Assembly (NCBI GenBank): GCA_934667095.1
Contig: CAKULE010000003.1
Location: forward strand, 62,001-126,000
DNA length: 64,000 nt
Source of the DNA: an uncultured Oscillospiraceae bacterium
GTDB lineage: Bacteria > Bacillota > Clostridia > Oscillospirales > Oscillospiraceae
Direction of reading: 5' to 3'
Both the position numbers and the translations under genes were made by a program. Shown in pieces: positions 18,171-25,967 of this stretch; the first letter of the stretch is position 1; every line of letters starts with the position of its first letter. The notes under the pieces are model-generated. The model worked only from the letters and a program-made list of their open reading frames with translations. It did no database searches and had not been told where the DNA came from.

Positions 18171-18986
18171 TTACTGCTTGGAGGGGTCGTAGGCCACCAC
18201 GGTGCGGCGGTTGGGCTCGGTGCCGGTGGAGTAGGTGGTGACACCGGGGTAGTCCTGCAGGGCGGTGTGGATCACGTGGCGCTCATAGGCGTTCATGGCC
18301 TCCAGCGTCACGTTGCGGCGGTACTTGACCACCCGGCCGGCCGTCTTGCGGGCCAGCCGCTCCAGAGATTCCTCCCGGCGGGCCCGGTAGCCCTCAGCAT
18401 CCACATGGATGCGCACCCGGTGGCTGCGGCCGCGGTTGACGGCATAGCCGGTGAGCTGCTGGATCGCGTCCAGCGTCTCTCCACGGTGGCCGATCAGAGC
18501 GCCCATGTCGGGGCCCTCCAGCACCACCTGATAGGTGTCACCGTCCTTGGTGATGACGGGGGTGGCCTCCACGCCCATGTAGGCGAACAGGCCGGTCTGG
18601 AACTTCACGATGGCGGCGGCCACAGGGTCGTCGCCGTCCACAGCCGCGGCGGGCTCCGCCTTGGGAGCGGGGGCTTTCTCCACAGGCTTCTTCTCTGCGG
18701 GCTTAGGCTGAGGCTTGGGCTGGGCAGACTTTTTCTCCTCCGCAGGGGCGGCCTTGGGGGCCTCCTTCACGGGCTCGGGAGCGGGGGCAGGGATGGGCTC
18801 TGGCTCATCGGGCGCTTCGTAGGTCAGCTTCACCTTGGCGGGCACGGAGCCGATGCCAAGGAAGCCAGTCTTGGCCCGCTCCAGCAGCTCCACGGAGACG
18901 TCGTCCCGGTCCAGACCCAGCTGGGCCAGGCCCTTGGCGATGGCCTCGTCTTCCGTTTTTGCGGTAACTTCGATAAACTTCAGCAT
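18171..18986 (-). CDS. jag: RNA-binding protein KhpB (Jag / SpoIIIJ-associated)
   Basis: Jag-N, KH and R3H domain RNA-binding protein that works with KhpA on cell elongation and division mRNAs. Jag-N (FIEVTAKTEDEAIAKGL, AKTGFLGIGS) fills residues 1-55. An Ala/Pro/Lys linker (60-120) follows. The KH domain contains GALIGHRGETLDAIQ, and R3H ends with ALQDYPGVTTYSTGTEPNRR. I chose the ATG at 18986 (AAAGGAG 8 nt upstream). A GTG three codons earlier overlaps the yidC stop. Length is 271 aa. Confidence 0.92.
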   Translation of the reverse strand: MLKFIEVTAKTEDEAIAKGLAQLGLDRDDVSVELLERAKTGFLGIGSVPAKVKLTYEAPDEPEPIPAPAPEPVKEAPKAAPAEEKKSAQPKPQPKPAEKKPVEKAPAPKAEPAAAVDGDDPVAAAIVKFQTGLFAYMGVEATPVITKDGDTYQVVLEGPDMGALIGHRGETLDAIQQLTGYAVNRGRSHRVRIHVDAEGYRARREESLERLARKTAGRVVKYRRNVTLEAMNAYERHVIHTALQDYPGVTTYSTGTEPNRRTVVAYDPSKQ

Positions 18987-18991
18987 GGGGC

Positions 18992-20317
18992 TCACTCCTT
19001 TCCGTCCTCATCGGAGTAGGGGGCCTCATAGTCGCCCTCGGCAGGGGTCTCCTCTCGGGCGGGCTCTTCGGCGGCAGGGGTCTCCTTAACGGGAGTCTCC
19101 TCCACGGCGGGCTCCTCGGGAATCTCAATACCCTCCTCCGCGAGGATCCGCTTCTCCTCCTCGGTCAGGGGCTCAAGGTCGGGGTCCTTCTGCTTGTACT
19201 TGTCGTCGGGATCGTGATAGGGGGTGAGGGTGTAGCGGGTGGGATCATAGGCGCGGCCGCGGGCATAGGCACGGATGCCCTCCCGGCTGGCGCTGAGGTC
19301 CACGCCCTTCTCACGCTTGGGCTGCTGGGCGGCCTTCTTCTTGCCGGAGGCAATGGCCTCAGCCTTGCGCTGGGCGGCCTGACGGCGGCGCTCCTTCTCG
19401 GCCTCCTTGGACTTACGGGCGGCCTCCTCCATCTCGGCGCGGGCCTTCTCATAGTCCTTCTTCAGGATCTTGCCGCACAGCCACTCCTGCACCATCATCA
19501 GGGCGGAGTTGGCGATCCAGTAGATACACAGGCCGGCGGGCATGGTGAAGCCGATCCACAGGGAGATCAGGGGGGAGATGATCATCATGCTCTTGCTGGT
19601 GGGGTTGGAGGTGGGGTCGCTGCTGCTCATCTGGTTGGTCTTCTGGGACACAATCATGGACAGCACGGACAGGCCGGCGGAGATAATGGGCAGCAGGAAC
19701 AGACCAACGGAGTTCCACGTCACGCCGCCCTCCCAGAACTTCCACTTGGGGATCTGGGACAGGTTGATGCCGAGGAAGTTGAAATTGATCACGAACATGC
19801 CGGCGGCACCGATGCCGGTGGCAGCGGCGGCGGAGCGGGCGGTCTCCAGATTGCCGGCATTGAGCCCGGCAGCCAGAGTCAGCTCGTTATAGCCGCCCAC
19901 CACGAAGTCCTCCCAGCCGAGGACTTTAGCTACGGCGGAGGTGGCGTTCTCGGTCAGGCGCATCATGTACTTCATGGGCCGGCGGATGATGGCGTACAGG
20001 GGCATCAGGATGATCAGGGGGATCATCGACCAGCCGCAGCCGCCGGTGGGGTTGATGCCGTTCTCGGTGTAGAACTGCTGGACCTCACGGTTATAGCGCT
20101 CCCGGTCGTTGCCGCAGCGCTTCTGGATCTCTTTCACCTGAAGGGAGACCATATTCATCTTGATCATGCTCTTCTTGCCCTTCAGGGACAGGGGGAAGAG
20201 GATGATCTTCACCACGAGGGTGAACAGGATCAGGGCGATGGCGTAGCTGTTGAACACCTGACAAAACACCTTCAGCAGCCAGCTGAAGGGGGTCAGGACG
20301 ATCTGCCAAAAATCCAT
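18992..20317 (-). CDS. yidC: Membrane protein insertase YidC/Oxa1 (SpoIIIJ family)
   Basis: Inserts and folds membrane proteins. Five hydrophobic segments and the conserved hydrophilic-groove region KKSMIKMNMVSLQVKEIQK with the gram-positive type N-terminus (no large periplasmic domain). GGCGWSMIPLIILMPLY and MPAGLCIYWIANSALMMVQ are the signature segments. A 150-residue charged C-terminal tail extends into the cytoplasm and could contact ribosomes. Length is 441 aa. AGGAGG precedes the ATG. Confidence 0.94.
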   Translation of the reverse strand: MDFWQIVLTPFSWLLKVFCQVFNSYAIALILFTLVVKIILFPLSLKGKKSMIKMNMVSLQVKEIQKRCGNDRERYNREVQQFYTENGINPTGGCGWSMIPLIILMPLYAIIRRPMKYMMRLTENATSAVAKVLGWEDFVVGGYNELTLAAGLNAGNLETARSAAAATGIGAAGMFVINFNFLGINLSQIPKWKFWEGGVTWNSVGLFLLPIISAGLSVLSMIVSQKTNQMSSSDPTSNPTSKSMMIISPLISLWIGFTMPAGLCIYWIANSALMMVQEWLCGKILKKDYEKARAEMEEAARKSKEAEKERRRQAAQRKAEAIASGKKKAAQQPKREKGVDLSASREGIRAYARGRAYDPTRYTLTPYHDPDDKYKQKDPDLEPLTEEEKRILAEEGIEIPEEPAVEETPVKETPAAEEPAREETPAEGDYEAPYSDEDGKE

Positions 20318-20327
20318 GGGAATCCTC

Positions 20328-20567
20328 CTATTTTCTTCGGTTTTTTTTCGGGGGGACCGGGTCGTAGATGTAGTTTTTATCCTTATGGAACGGATGGCAC
20401 CGCAGGATGCGCCAGATGGCCAGAGCAGAGCCCTTCAATGCGCCGTGGACCTGAACAGCCTCCATGGCGTAGGTGGAGCAGGACGGGATGAACCGGCAGC
20501 AGGGGGGACGCAGGGGGGAGATGCTCTCCCGGTAAAACCGGATGAGGGCCAGCAGGAGCTGCTTCAT
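20328..20567 (-). CDS. yidD: Membrane protein insertion efficiency factor YidD
   Basis: A 79-aa protein with the family core RFYRESISPLRPPCCRFIPSCSTYA and RILRCHPFH, which assists YidC-dependent insertion. Its start overlaps the rnpA stop by 4 nt, and it lies 10 nt before yidC. Confidence 0.93.
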   Translation of the reverse strand: MKQLLLALIRFYRESISPLRPPCCRFIPSCSTYAMEAVQVHGALKGSALAIWRILRCHPFHKDKNYIYDPVPPKKNRRK

Positions 20568-20917
20568 TTCTCCTCCGCTTCCTTCCTCAGCAGGCCAAGC
20601 TGCTCCGCCAGCTTCACGAAAGACCGTTCAAGCTGGGCGTAGCTGCTGTCCGCCGCACGCCGCCGCGCCACGATCACCACGTCCCGGCCGGAGACCATCT
20701 GATCCTCGTGGAGGCGGTAGACCTCCCGCAGGCGGCGGCGGATGCGGTTGCGCACCACCGCATGCCCCAGCTTGGTGGACACGGTGAGTCCCAGCCGGTT
20801 CCCTTTGTGGCCATTCTGCCGCACATAGAGAGCCAGCCGGCTGTCCGCGGCGGTCTTTCCCTTCTGGTAGAGCCGCCGGAACAGGTGGTTTTCTTTTAGG
20901 GAGACAGTGATCTTCAC
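20564..20917 (-). CDS. rnpA: Ribonuclease P protein component
   Basis: Protein subunit of RNase P that binds the 5' leader of pre-tRNA. The RNR signature appears as VVRNRIRRRLREVYR, and FRRLYQKG at the N-terminus is typical. Length is 117 aa. The start is GTG at 20917 with AAGGAG 8 nt upstream. It follows rpmH in the universal order. Confidence 0.94.
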   Translation of the reverse strand: MKITVSLKENHLFRRLYQKGKTAADSRLALYVRQNGHKGNRLGLTVSTKLGHAVVRNRIRRRLREVYRLHEDQMVSGRDVVIVARRRAADSSYAQLERSFVKLAEQLGLLRKEAEEK

Positions 20918-21040
20918 AGCGGACGCTCCTTAAAAACGACATCTTTACAGCGCGGGACAACGATTTCTGCCGAAACGGACATAGGGGCGAGGGAGAAACT
21001 CCCGCGCCCCGGTCTTATCGTTATCCCGATGTTGCCGCCA

Positions 21041-21175
21041 TCAGTGAGACAGGCGGACGCGGCCCTTCGCGCGGCGGCGGGCCAGAACCTTGCGGCCGTT
21101 GGCGGTGGCCATACGCTTACGGAAGCCATGGACCTTGGAGCGCTGACGCTTCTTGGGCTGATAGGTACGAACCAT
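21041..21175 (-). CDS. rpmH: 50S ribosomal protein L34
   Basis: A 44-aa basic protein, MVRTYQPKKRQRSKVHGFRK at its start and ARRRAKGRVRLSH at its end, a full match to L34. CAGGAGG lies upstream of the ATG at 21175. First gene of the minus-strand rpmH-jag operon. Confidence 0.97.
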   Translation of the reverse strand: MVRTYQPKKRQRSKVHGFRKRMATANGRKVLARRRAKGRVRLSH

Positions 21176-21284
21176 GCGGGAAACACCTCCTGTACAAATT
21201 GGCGTGCGGCAGAGCCGCCGCCTCCACAACGCCCTGCAGAGTGCAGAGCGCGGTTGATAAGAAAAGCGCATAAGTGCGACTGGA

Positions 21285-21313
21285 ATTATACCGTAAACCG
21301 GACTTTCTGTCAA
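21285..21313 (-). promoter_or_regulatory. Strong sigma-A promoter of the rpmH operon
   Basis: On the minus strand a perfect TTGACA (21308-21313) and perfect TATAAT (21285-21290) are spaced by 17 bp. Confidence 0.92.
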
Positions 21314-21457
21314 CCGAAATTCAAAGAAAATAACATAAAATCTTTTCTTTCCCTCGCCGCTACAATATCTTGTGCTTCAACAGAAGAAGCGGACACAATA
21401 CCCCGGAAACGCCGGGCCTTTTCTTACAATATAAATATAGAAATCCCGGAAAAGCCC

Positions 21458-21486
21458 TTGTGGCAGAGGCGTACTTATGCTATAAT
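21458..21486 (+). promoter_or_regulatory. dnaA promoter
   Basis: TTGTGG (21458-21463), 17-bp gap, perfect TATAAT (21481-21486), 40 nt before the dnaA GTG. Confidence 0.75.
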
Positions 21487-21526
21487 AAATCAGTTAAAAT
21501 CGTCTGTTTTACGGGAGGTCATCTGG

Positions 21527-22846
21527 GTGAATTCTGCCACTGATGTTTGGGAAAAAGTGAAGAGCCTGATGGAGGCGGACATGACCGCCGTGGCCATCGA
21601 GACCTGGTTTGGCGACACGGAGGCGGTCGCTCTGGAGGACACCCGCATGGTGCTGTGCGTGCCGTCGGAGTTCAAGCGCAACATCATCCGCAGCCGGTTC
21701 CTGCCGGCGGTGGAGAAGGCACTGCATGACCTGTTCGCCGTGGATGTGGACGTGGTTCTGCTGCTGCCCGATGAACGGGCCCTGTATCAGGCGGACAGTC
21801 AGGCTCCGCAGGGGCAGGAGGACAGCTTCTCGGAATACACCTTCGACCGGTTCGTGGTGGGCGCCACCAATAAATTTGCCTTTACCGCTGCGGAGAAAGT
21901 GGCGGAGAACCCCGGCGTGGCCTACAATCCGCTGTTTATCTACGGACAGTCCGGTCTGGGCAAGACCCACCTGCTCCACGCCATCGCCAACCGGGTGAAA
22001 AAAAATCACCCTAGTTACCGGGTGATGTACGTCAAAAGCGAGGAGTTCGTCAACGAGTTCATCAATAACCTTCGCCGCCACGTGGACATGCAGGAATTCC
22101 GGGACAAGTACCGTACGGTAGACCTGTTCCTCATGGACGACGTGCAGTTCATCGCCGGCAAGGACTCCAGCGAGGAGGAGCTGTTCCACACCTTCAATAC
22201 CCTCTACGAACTGCACAAGCAGATCGTCTTCACCTCCGACCGGCCGCCTCAGGAGATGCTCCGGCTGGAGCAGCGCCTGCGTACCCGGTTTGAGCAGGGC
22301 CTGTCCGCCGACATCCAGCCCCCGGACTACGAGACCCGCATGGCCATTCTGAAAAACAAGTCCATCGAGCGCGGTATTGCCCTGCCCGACCCGGTCCTGT
22401 CCTACGTGGCGGAGAACATCACCTCCAATGTGCGGCAGATTGAGGGTGTGGTGAACAAGATCATGGCCATTCAGGAGCTCATGGGCGCCGAGGTAGACGT
22501 GGACAACACCATCCGGGCCGTGCGGGACATCCTGCGGGCCAAGGAGGATTTTCTCCCCTCGGCGGACACCATCATTCAGGAGGTATCCCGATTCTACCAG
22601 ATCGACGTGGACACCATCCGGGGCTCCAGCCAGAACAAAGAGGTCGCCACCGCCCGCAACGTGGCCATTTACATCATCCGGGAGATGACCCAGCTCTCTC
22701 TGGCAGAGATCGGCCAGCTGTTCGGCGGCCGGCACCACTCCACCGTACTCAACTCCATCGACCGCGTGGAGAAGAACATCAAGGAACAGCCCGAGATGGG
22801 CGAGATCATCCGGGACATCACCAACGCGGTGAATTCCGCCTACTGA
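21527..22846 (+). CDS. dnaA: Chromosomal replication initiator DnaA
   Basis: AAA+ initiator that opens oriC, 439 aa. Domain I starts at the GTG (GGGAGG 8 nt upstream). Domain III has Walker A GQSGLGKT (140-147) and Walker B LFLMDDVQF. Domain IV, the DNA-binding HTH, ends with FGGRHHSTVLNS (399-410). In most DnaA proteins this recognition motif reads GGRDHTTV. Here His403 replaces the Asp and Ser405 replaces the first Thr, while the variant boxes beside this gene differ from TTATCCACA. It is divergent from rpmH and upstream of dnaN. Confidence 0.97.
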   Translation: MNSATDVWEKVKSLMEADMTAVAIETWFGDTEAVALEDTRMVLCVPSEFKRNIIRSRFLPAVEKALHDLFAVDVDVVLLLPDERALYQADSQAPQGQEDSFSEYTFDRFVVGATNKFAFTAAEKVAENPGVAYNPLFIYGQSGLGKTHLLHAIANRVKKNHPSYRVMYVKSEEFVNEFINNLRRHVDMQEFRDKYRTVDLFLMDDVQFIAGKDSSEEELFHTFNTLYELHKQIVFTSDRPPQEMLRLEQRLRTRFEQGLSADIQPPDYETRMAILKNKSIERGIALPDPVLSYVAENITSNVRQIEGVVNKIMAIQELMGAEVDVDNTIRAVRDILRAKEDFLPSADTIIQEVSRFYQIDVDTIRGSSQNKEVATARNVAIYIIREMTQLSLAEIGQLFGGRHHSTVLNSIDRVEKNIKEQPEMGEIIRDITNAVNSAY

Positions 22847-22849
22847 GGT

Positions 22850-23110
22850 CTGCTCTTTCCCGGCGCGGCCAACCTTCCACAATCTCGACCAAAACTTCCA
22901 CAACCCTGCGGACTGTGGTGTCTATGTCTGTGGAAGTCTCTCCGGCCAGCGGCGCGGCTTTTACAGTGTGGAAGTCCCGTGGAAAACTGTGCGGGCGGCC
23001 AAAGCATAGCACCGTCAAGGCTTTCAGCCATCTTCCACAGCTTCCGCATCCCCTAAATACTACTACGAACTTTATTTCTTCCTCTCCTTATACCGTAAGT
23101 ACTACCAAAT
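22850..23110 (+). other. Chromosomal replication origin oriC (dnaA-dnaN intergenic)
   Basis: 319 bp without a gene between dnaA and dnaN. It contains five exact copies of NCTTCCACA and two degenerate ones. A GC-rich linker (23041-23053) follows the last box pair. CTA triplets at 23053-23055, 23060-23062 and 23063-23065 (TAG on the other strand) resemble a DnaA-trio. An A/T- and pyrimidine-rich tract (23066-23118) follows, where melting would be expected. This order matches the basal unwinding system known from B. subtilis. Confidence 0.85.
22873..23039. repeat. Cluster of variant DnaA boxes (consensus NCTTCCACA)
   Basis: Plus-strand copies: 22873-22881 (CCTTCCACA), 22894-22902 (ACTTCCACA), 23031-23039 (TCTTCCACA). 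Minus-strand copies: 22929-22937 and 22967-22975 (both ACTTCCACA). Weaker: 22978-22986 minus (TTTTCCACG) and 23040-23048 plus (GCTTCCGCA). The last six bases TCCACA agree with the classic box; the first three do not. No TTATCCACA occurs in the intergenic region. Confidence 0.8.
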
Positions 23111-23165
23111 AAAAATTGCCGGCGGAAGCACAGGCACCCCGGCAAGTTCAGAAAGGAACGATACT

Positions 23166-24281
23166 ATGAGATTTTCCTGTGAGAAGGCTTTGCTCCAGAC
23201 CGCTGTCACTACCGCCAGCCGCGTGGTAGCTTCCAAGAGCTCCATTCAGGCGTTGGAGGGCGTACTGATAGAAGCGGAGCCCAGCGGCCTGCGGATCAGC
23301 GGCTACAATCTGGAGACCGGCATCGTTACGCAGGTCGAGGCACAGGTGAGCCAACCGGGCTCCATCGTACTCGCCGCCCGGCTGTTCAGTGAGATCATCC
23401 GCCGGCTGCCCGACGACGTGGTGTCCGTCAGCGCCGAGGGCTGCAACGTCCACATCGCCTGCGGCCCCACAGAATTTGACATCCTCGGCAGCAGCGCCGA
23501 GGAATTTCCCGACCTGCCCACCGTAGATGAGGGCGGCAGCTTGACCGTCACTCAGGGGGCCCTGCACAGTATGATCTCCCGGGTCATCTTCGCCGTCAGT
23601 ACCAATGAAAGCCGCCCGGTCCACACCGGCGCCCTGTTTGAGGTAAACTCCGGTCTGCTGACCATGGTGGCCGTGGACGGCTACCGGCTGGCCCTGCGGC
23701 GGGAAAAAATTCTGGACTCCACGTCCTCCCTGATGTCCTTCGTGGTGCCCGGCGCGGCCCTGAACGAAGTGGACAAGATCTGCGCCGACAGCGACGAGCC
23801 CGTCACCATCACCGAGGGCGAACGGCACATTCTGTTCCAACTGGGCTCCGCCACCCTGGTGGCCCGCCGGCTGGAGGGTGAGTTCCTCAACTACCGCCAG
23901 ACCATCCCCCAGAACAACGGCGTGGTGCTGGAAGCAGAGACCTCCGACCTGCTGCTGTCCATCGACCGCGCTTCCCTCATCATCAACGAGAAGCTGAAGA
24001 GCCCCCTGCGCTGCAAGTTCACCGAGAATCTGCTCTCCATCACCTCCCGGACAGCCATCGGTTCCGCCTTTGACACCTGCCCCATCGACGGGGACGGCAA
24101 GGGATTGGAGATCGGTTTCAATAACCGCTATTTGATGGAAGCCATCAAAGCGGCCCCCGCCGGCCGGGTCCGGCTAGAGCTGAACACCGCCACTTCTCCC
24201 TGCCTCATTCTTCCTCCCGCCGGGGAGGAGGATAACTTCCTCTATATGGTTCTGCCCGTGCGGCTGAAAGCGGGGGACTGA
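23166..24281 (+). CDS. dnaN: DNA polymerase III beta sliding clamp
   Basis: Ring-shaped processivity factor, 371 aa. Three clamp domains are intact; KSSIQALEGVLIEAE, AVDGYRLALRRE and the C-terminal LPVRL are typical. GAAAGGAAC precedes the ATG. Follows oriC and precedes yaaA by 3 nt. Confidence 0.97.
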   Translation: MRFSCEKALLQTAVTTASRVVASKSSIQALEGVLIEAEPSGLRISGYNLETGIVTQVEAQVSQPGSIVLAARLFSEIIRRLPDDVVSVSAEGCNVHIACGPTEFDILGSSAEEFPDLPTVDEGGSLTVTQGALHSMISRVIFAVSTNESRPVHTGALFEVNSGLLTMVAVDGYRLALRREKILDSTSSLMSFVVPGAALNEVDKICADSDEPVTITEGERHILFQLGSATLVARRLEGEFLNYRQTIPQNNGVVLEAETSDLLLSIDRASLIINEKLKSPLRCKFTENLLSITSRTAIGSAFDTCPIDGDGKGLEIGFNNRYLMEAIKAAPAGRVRLELNTATSPCLILPPAGEEDNFLYMVLPVRLKAGD

Positions 24282-24284
24282 GCC

Positions 24285-24500
24285 ATGCAGGAGGAGAAAA
24301 TCAAAATTTCTACAGAATTCATCAAGCTGGAAGCCCTGCTGAAATTTGCCGGCGTCGTAGAGACCGGTGGCGAGGCCAAGCTGGCCATTCAGGAGGGAGA
24401 CGTGAAGGTCAACGGCGAGGTCTGTACCATGCGGGGCAAGAAGCTCCGCCCCGGCGACCGGGTAGAACTGGGCAATGAGCTGGCCCTGCTGGTGGAATGA
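24285..24500 (+). CDS. yaaA: S4-domain RNA-binding protein YaaA (RlbA)
   Basis: A 71-aa S4 domain: IKLEALLKFAGVVETGGEAK, IQEGDVKVNGEV and RGKKLRPGD are diagnostic. The family binds rRNA and sits between dnaN and recF in Firmicutes, as here. It overlaps recF by 4 nt (ATGA). Confidence 0.92.
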   Translation: MQEEKIKISTEFIKLEALLKFAGVVETGGEAKLAIQEGDVKVNGEVCTMRGKKLRPGDRVELGNELALLVE

Positions 24501-25600
24501 CCGTCGATCACATTACGCTGGACTTCTTCCGTAACTACGTCCATCTGGAGGCGGACTTCCATCCGGGGGTCAACGTCATCGTGGGGGACAACGCACAGGG
24601 TAAGACCAACCTGCTGGAGGCAGTGGCCTATCTCTCCGGTGCGTCCTCTCACCGGGCCAGATATGACCGGGAGATGATCCAATTCGGCGTGGACTCTGCC
24701 TTTCTCAAGGGAGAGGTGAGCAGCGGCGGCCGAAGCTATACGCTGGAGGCGGACCTGTTCCGGGGCAGCCGACGGCAGCTGCGGTCCAATGGAGTCAGGC
24801 TCAAAACCGCGGCGGAGCTGTCCGGCATCCTGAATACCGTGCTGTTCTGCCCGGAAGACCTCTTTCTGATCAAAGAGGGCGCCGCCGCCCGCCGGCGCTT
24901 TCTGGACGACTGCATCAGCCAGTTGAGGCCCCGGTATGCCGCCGCGCTGGTGGAGTACAAAAAGCTCTATGAGCACAAGACCCGTATTTTACGGGACAGC
25001 GAGGAGAAGCCATCCCTGCTGGACACGCTGGACGACTTTTCCTTGCGTATGGCCCAGTGCGGCGCCATTCTCATCCACTATCGGGCCCATTTCATCAAGC
25101 GCCTGAGGGAGATCGTGCCCGCCATCCATGCGGACTGCTCCGGCGGACGGGAGGCGCTGACCCTGCGGTATGAGACGGTGTCCACCGTCACCGACCCGGA
25201 GGCCCAGCCCCGGGACCTGCTGCCCCAGCTGCTGGCCCATCAGGAGGCCCACCGGGCGGCGGAGATCGCCTCCCGCCAGTGCCTGTCCGGTCCGCACAAG
25301 GACGACGTGGCCGTGAACATTGACGGCAATCCCGCCAAGACCTTTGCCTCTCAGGGGCAGACACGGACGGCGGCGCTGGCCTTGAAGCTGGCGGCCCGGG
25401 AGGTCTTCAAGGGGGACACCGGCGAGTGGCCGGTGCTCCTGCTGGACGATGTGCTCAGCGAGCTGGACCAGCGGCGGCAGGAGTTTGTGCTCAACCGCAT
25501 CACCTCCGGGCAGGTGTTCATCACCTGCTGCGAGGAGGAAAAGCTGGCCCGGCTGCGGGAGGGCAGGGCATTCCACATCAAAAATGGAACTCTGCTGTGA
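24497..25600 (+). CDS. recF: DNA replication and repair protein RecF
   Basis: SMC-like ATPase that loads RecA at gaps. Walker A GDNAQGKTN near residue 30, ABC signature LSGPHKDD, Walker B VLLLDDVLSELD. The HFRNY-type motif reads FFRNY. Length is 367 aa. Translationally coupled to yaaA. Confidence 0.96.
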   Translation: MTVDHITLDFFRNYVHLEADFHPGVNVIVGDNAQGKTNLLEAVAYLSGASSHRARYDREMIQFGVDSAFLKGEVSSGGRSYTLEADLFRGSRRQLRSNGVRLKTAAELSGILNTVLFCPEDLFLIKEGAAARRRFLDDCISQLRPRYAAALVEYKKLYEHKTRILRDSEEKPSLLDTLDDFSLRMAQCGAILIHYRAHFIKRLREIVPAIHADCSGGREALTLRYETVSTVTDPEAQPRDLLPQLLAHQEAHRAAEIASRQCLSGPHKDDVAVNIDGNPAKTFASQGQTRTAALALKLAAREVFKGDTGEWPVLLLDDVLSELDQRRQEFVLNRITSGQVFITCCEEEKLARLREGRAFHIKNGTLL

Positions 25601-25609
25601 GGTGGCGTC

Positions 25610-25888
25610 ATGTATCTGCATCTGGGACAGTCCGTGGTCGTACCCGACGATGCGGTCATCGGTATTTTTGATCTGGACAACACAAGCTGGTCTTTCCGCA
25701 CCCGGACCTTTCTGGACCGGGCGGAGGAGGAGGGGCTGGTGACCGAGGTGGGCGAGGACCTGCCCCGGGCTTTCGTGCTCTGTCAGGAGGTGGGCCGCCC
25801 GCCCATGGTGTACCTGACCCAGCTGAACGCCGCGGCTCTGCGCCGCCGGGCAGAGGAAGAGTTTCCGCCGTCTGCGTCGTCAGACTGA
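25610..25888 (+). CDS. remB: DUF370 regulator RemB (YaaB)
   Basis: A 92-aa protein beginning MYLHLGQSVVVPDDAVIGIFDLDN, matching the RemB/YaaB DUF370 family. Related RemA binds DNA and controls biofilm matrix genes in Bacillus. Position between recF and gyrB is conserved. The last 35 residues are variable. Confidence 0.88.
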   Translation: MYLHLGQSVVVPDDAVIGIFDLDNTSWSFRTRTFLDRAEEEGLVTEVGEDLPRAFVLCQEVGRPPMVYLTQLNAAALRRRAEEEFPPSASSD

Positions 25889-25967
25889 GGCAAAGGGCGC
25901 GTTACCGATCCCATCAGAAGAAAATCATACAGCATTGATATATAACCCTTAGAACGGGAGGTTTCTT

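Larger units (their letters stand above)
21176..21526. other. rpmH-dnaA divergent intergenic region
   Basis: 351 bp with no gene. It holds the two divergent promoters listed separately and a small hairpin at 21402-21416 (CCCGG, AAACG loop, CCGGG) followed by CCTTTTCTT, which may insulate dnaA from upstream plus-strand transcripts. Only one weak DnaA-box-like CCTCCACA is visible here, unlike the cluster after dnaA. Confidence 0.7.

Noticed and set aside
21176..21526. oriC in the rpmH-dnaA gap
   Set aside because: Only one weak box is seen there, whereas five exact variant boxes lie after dnaA.
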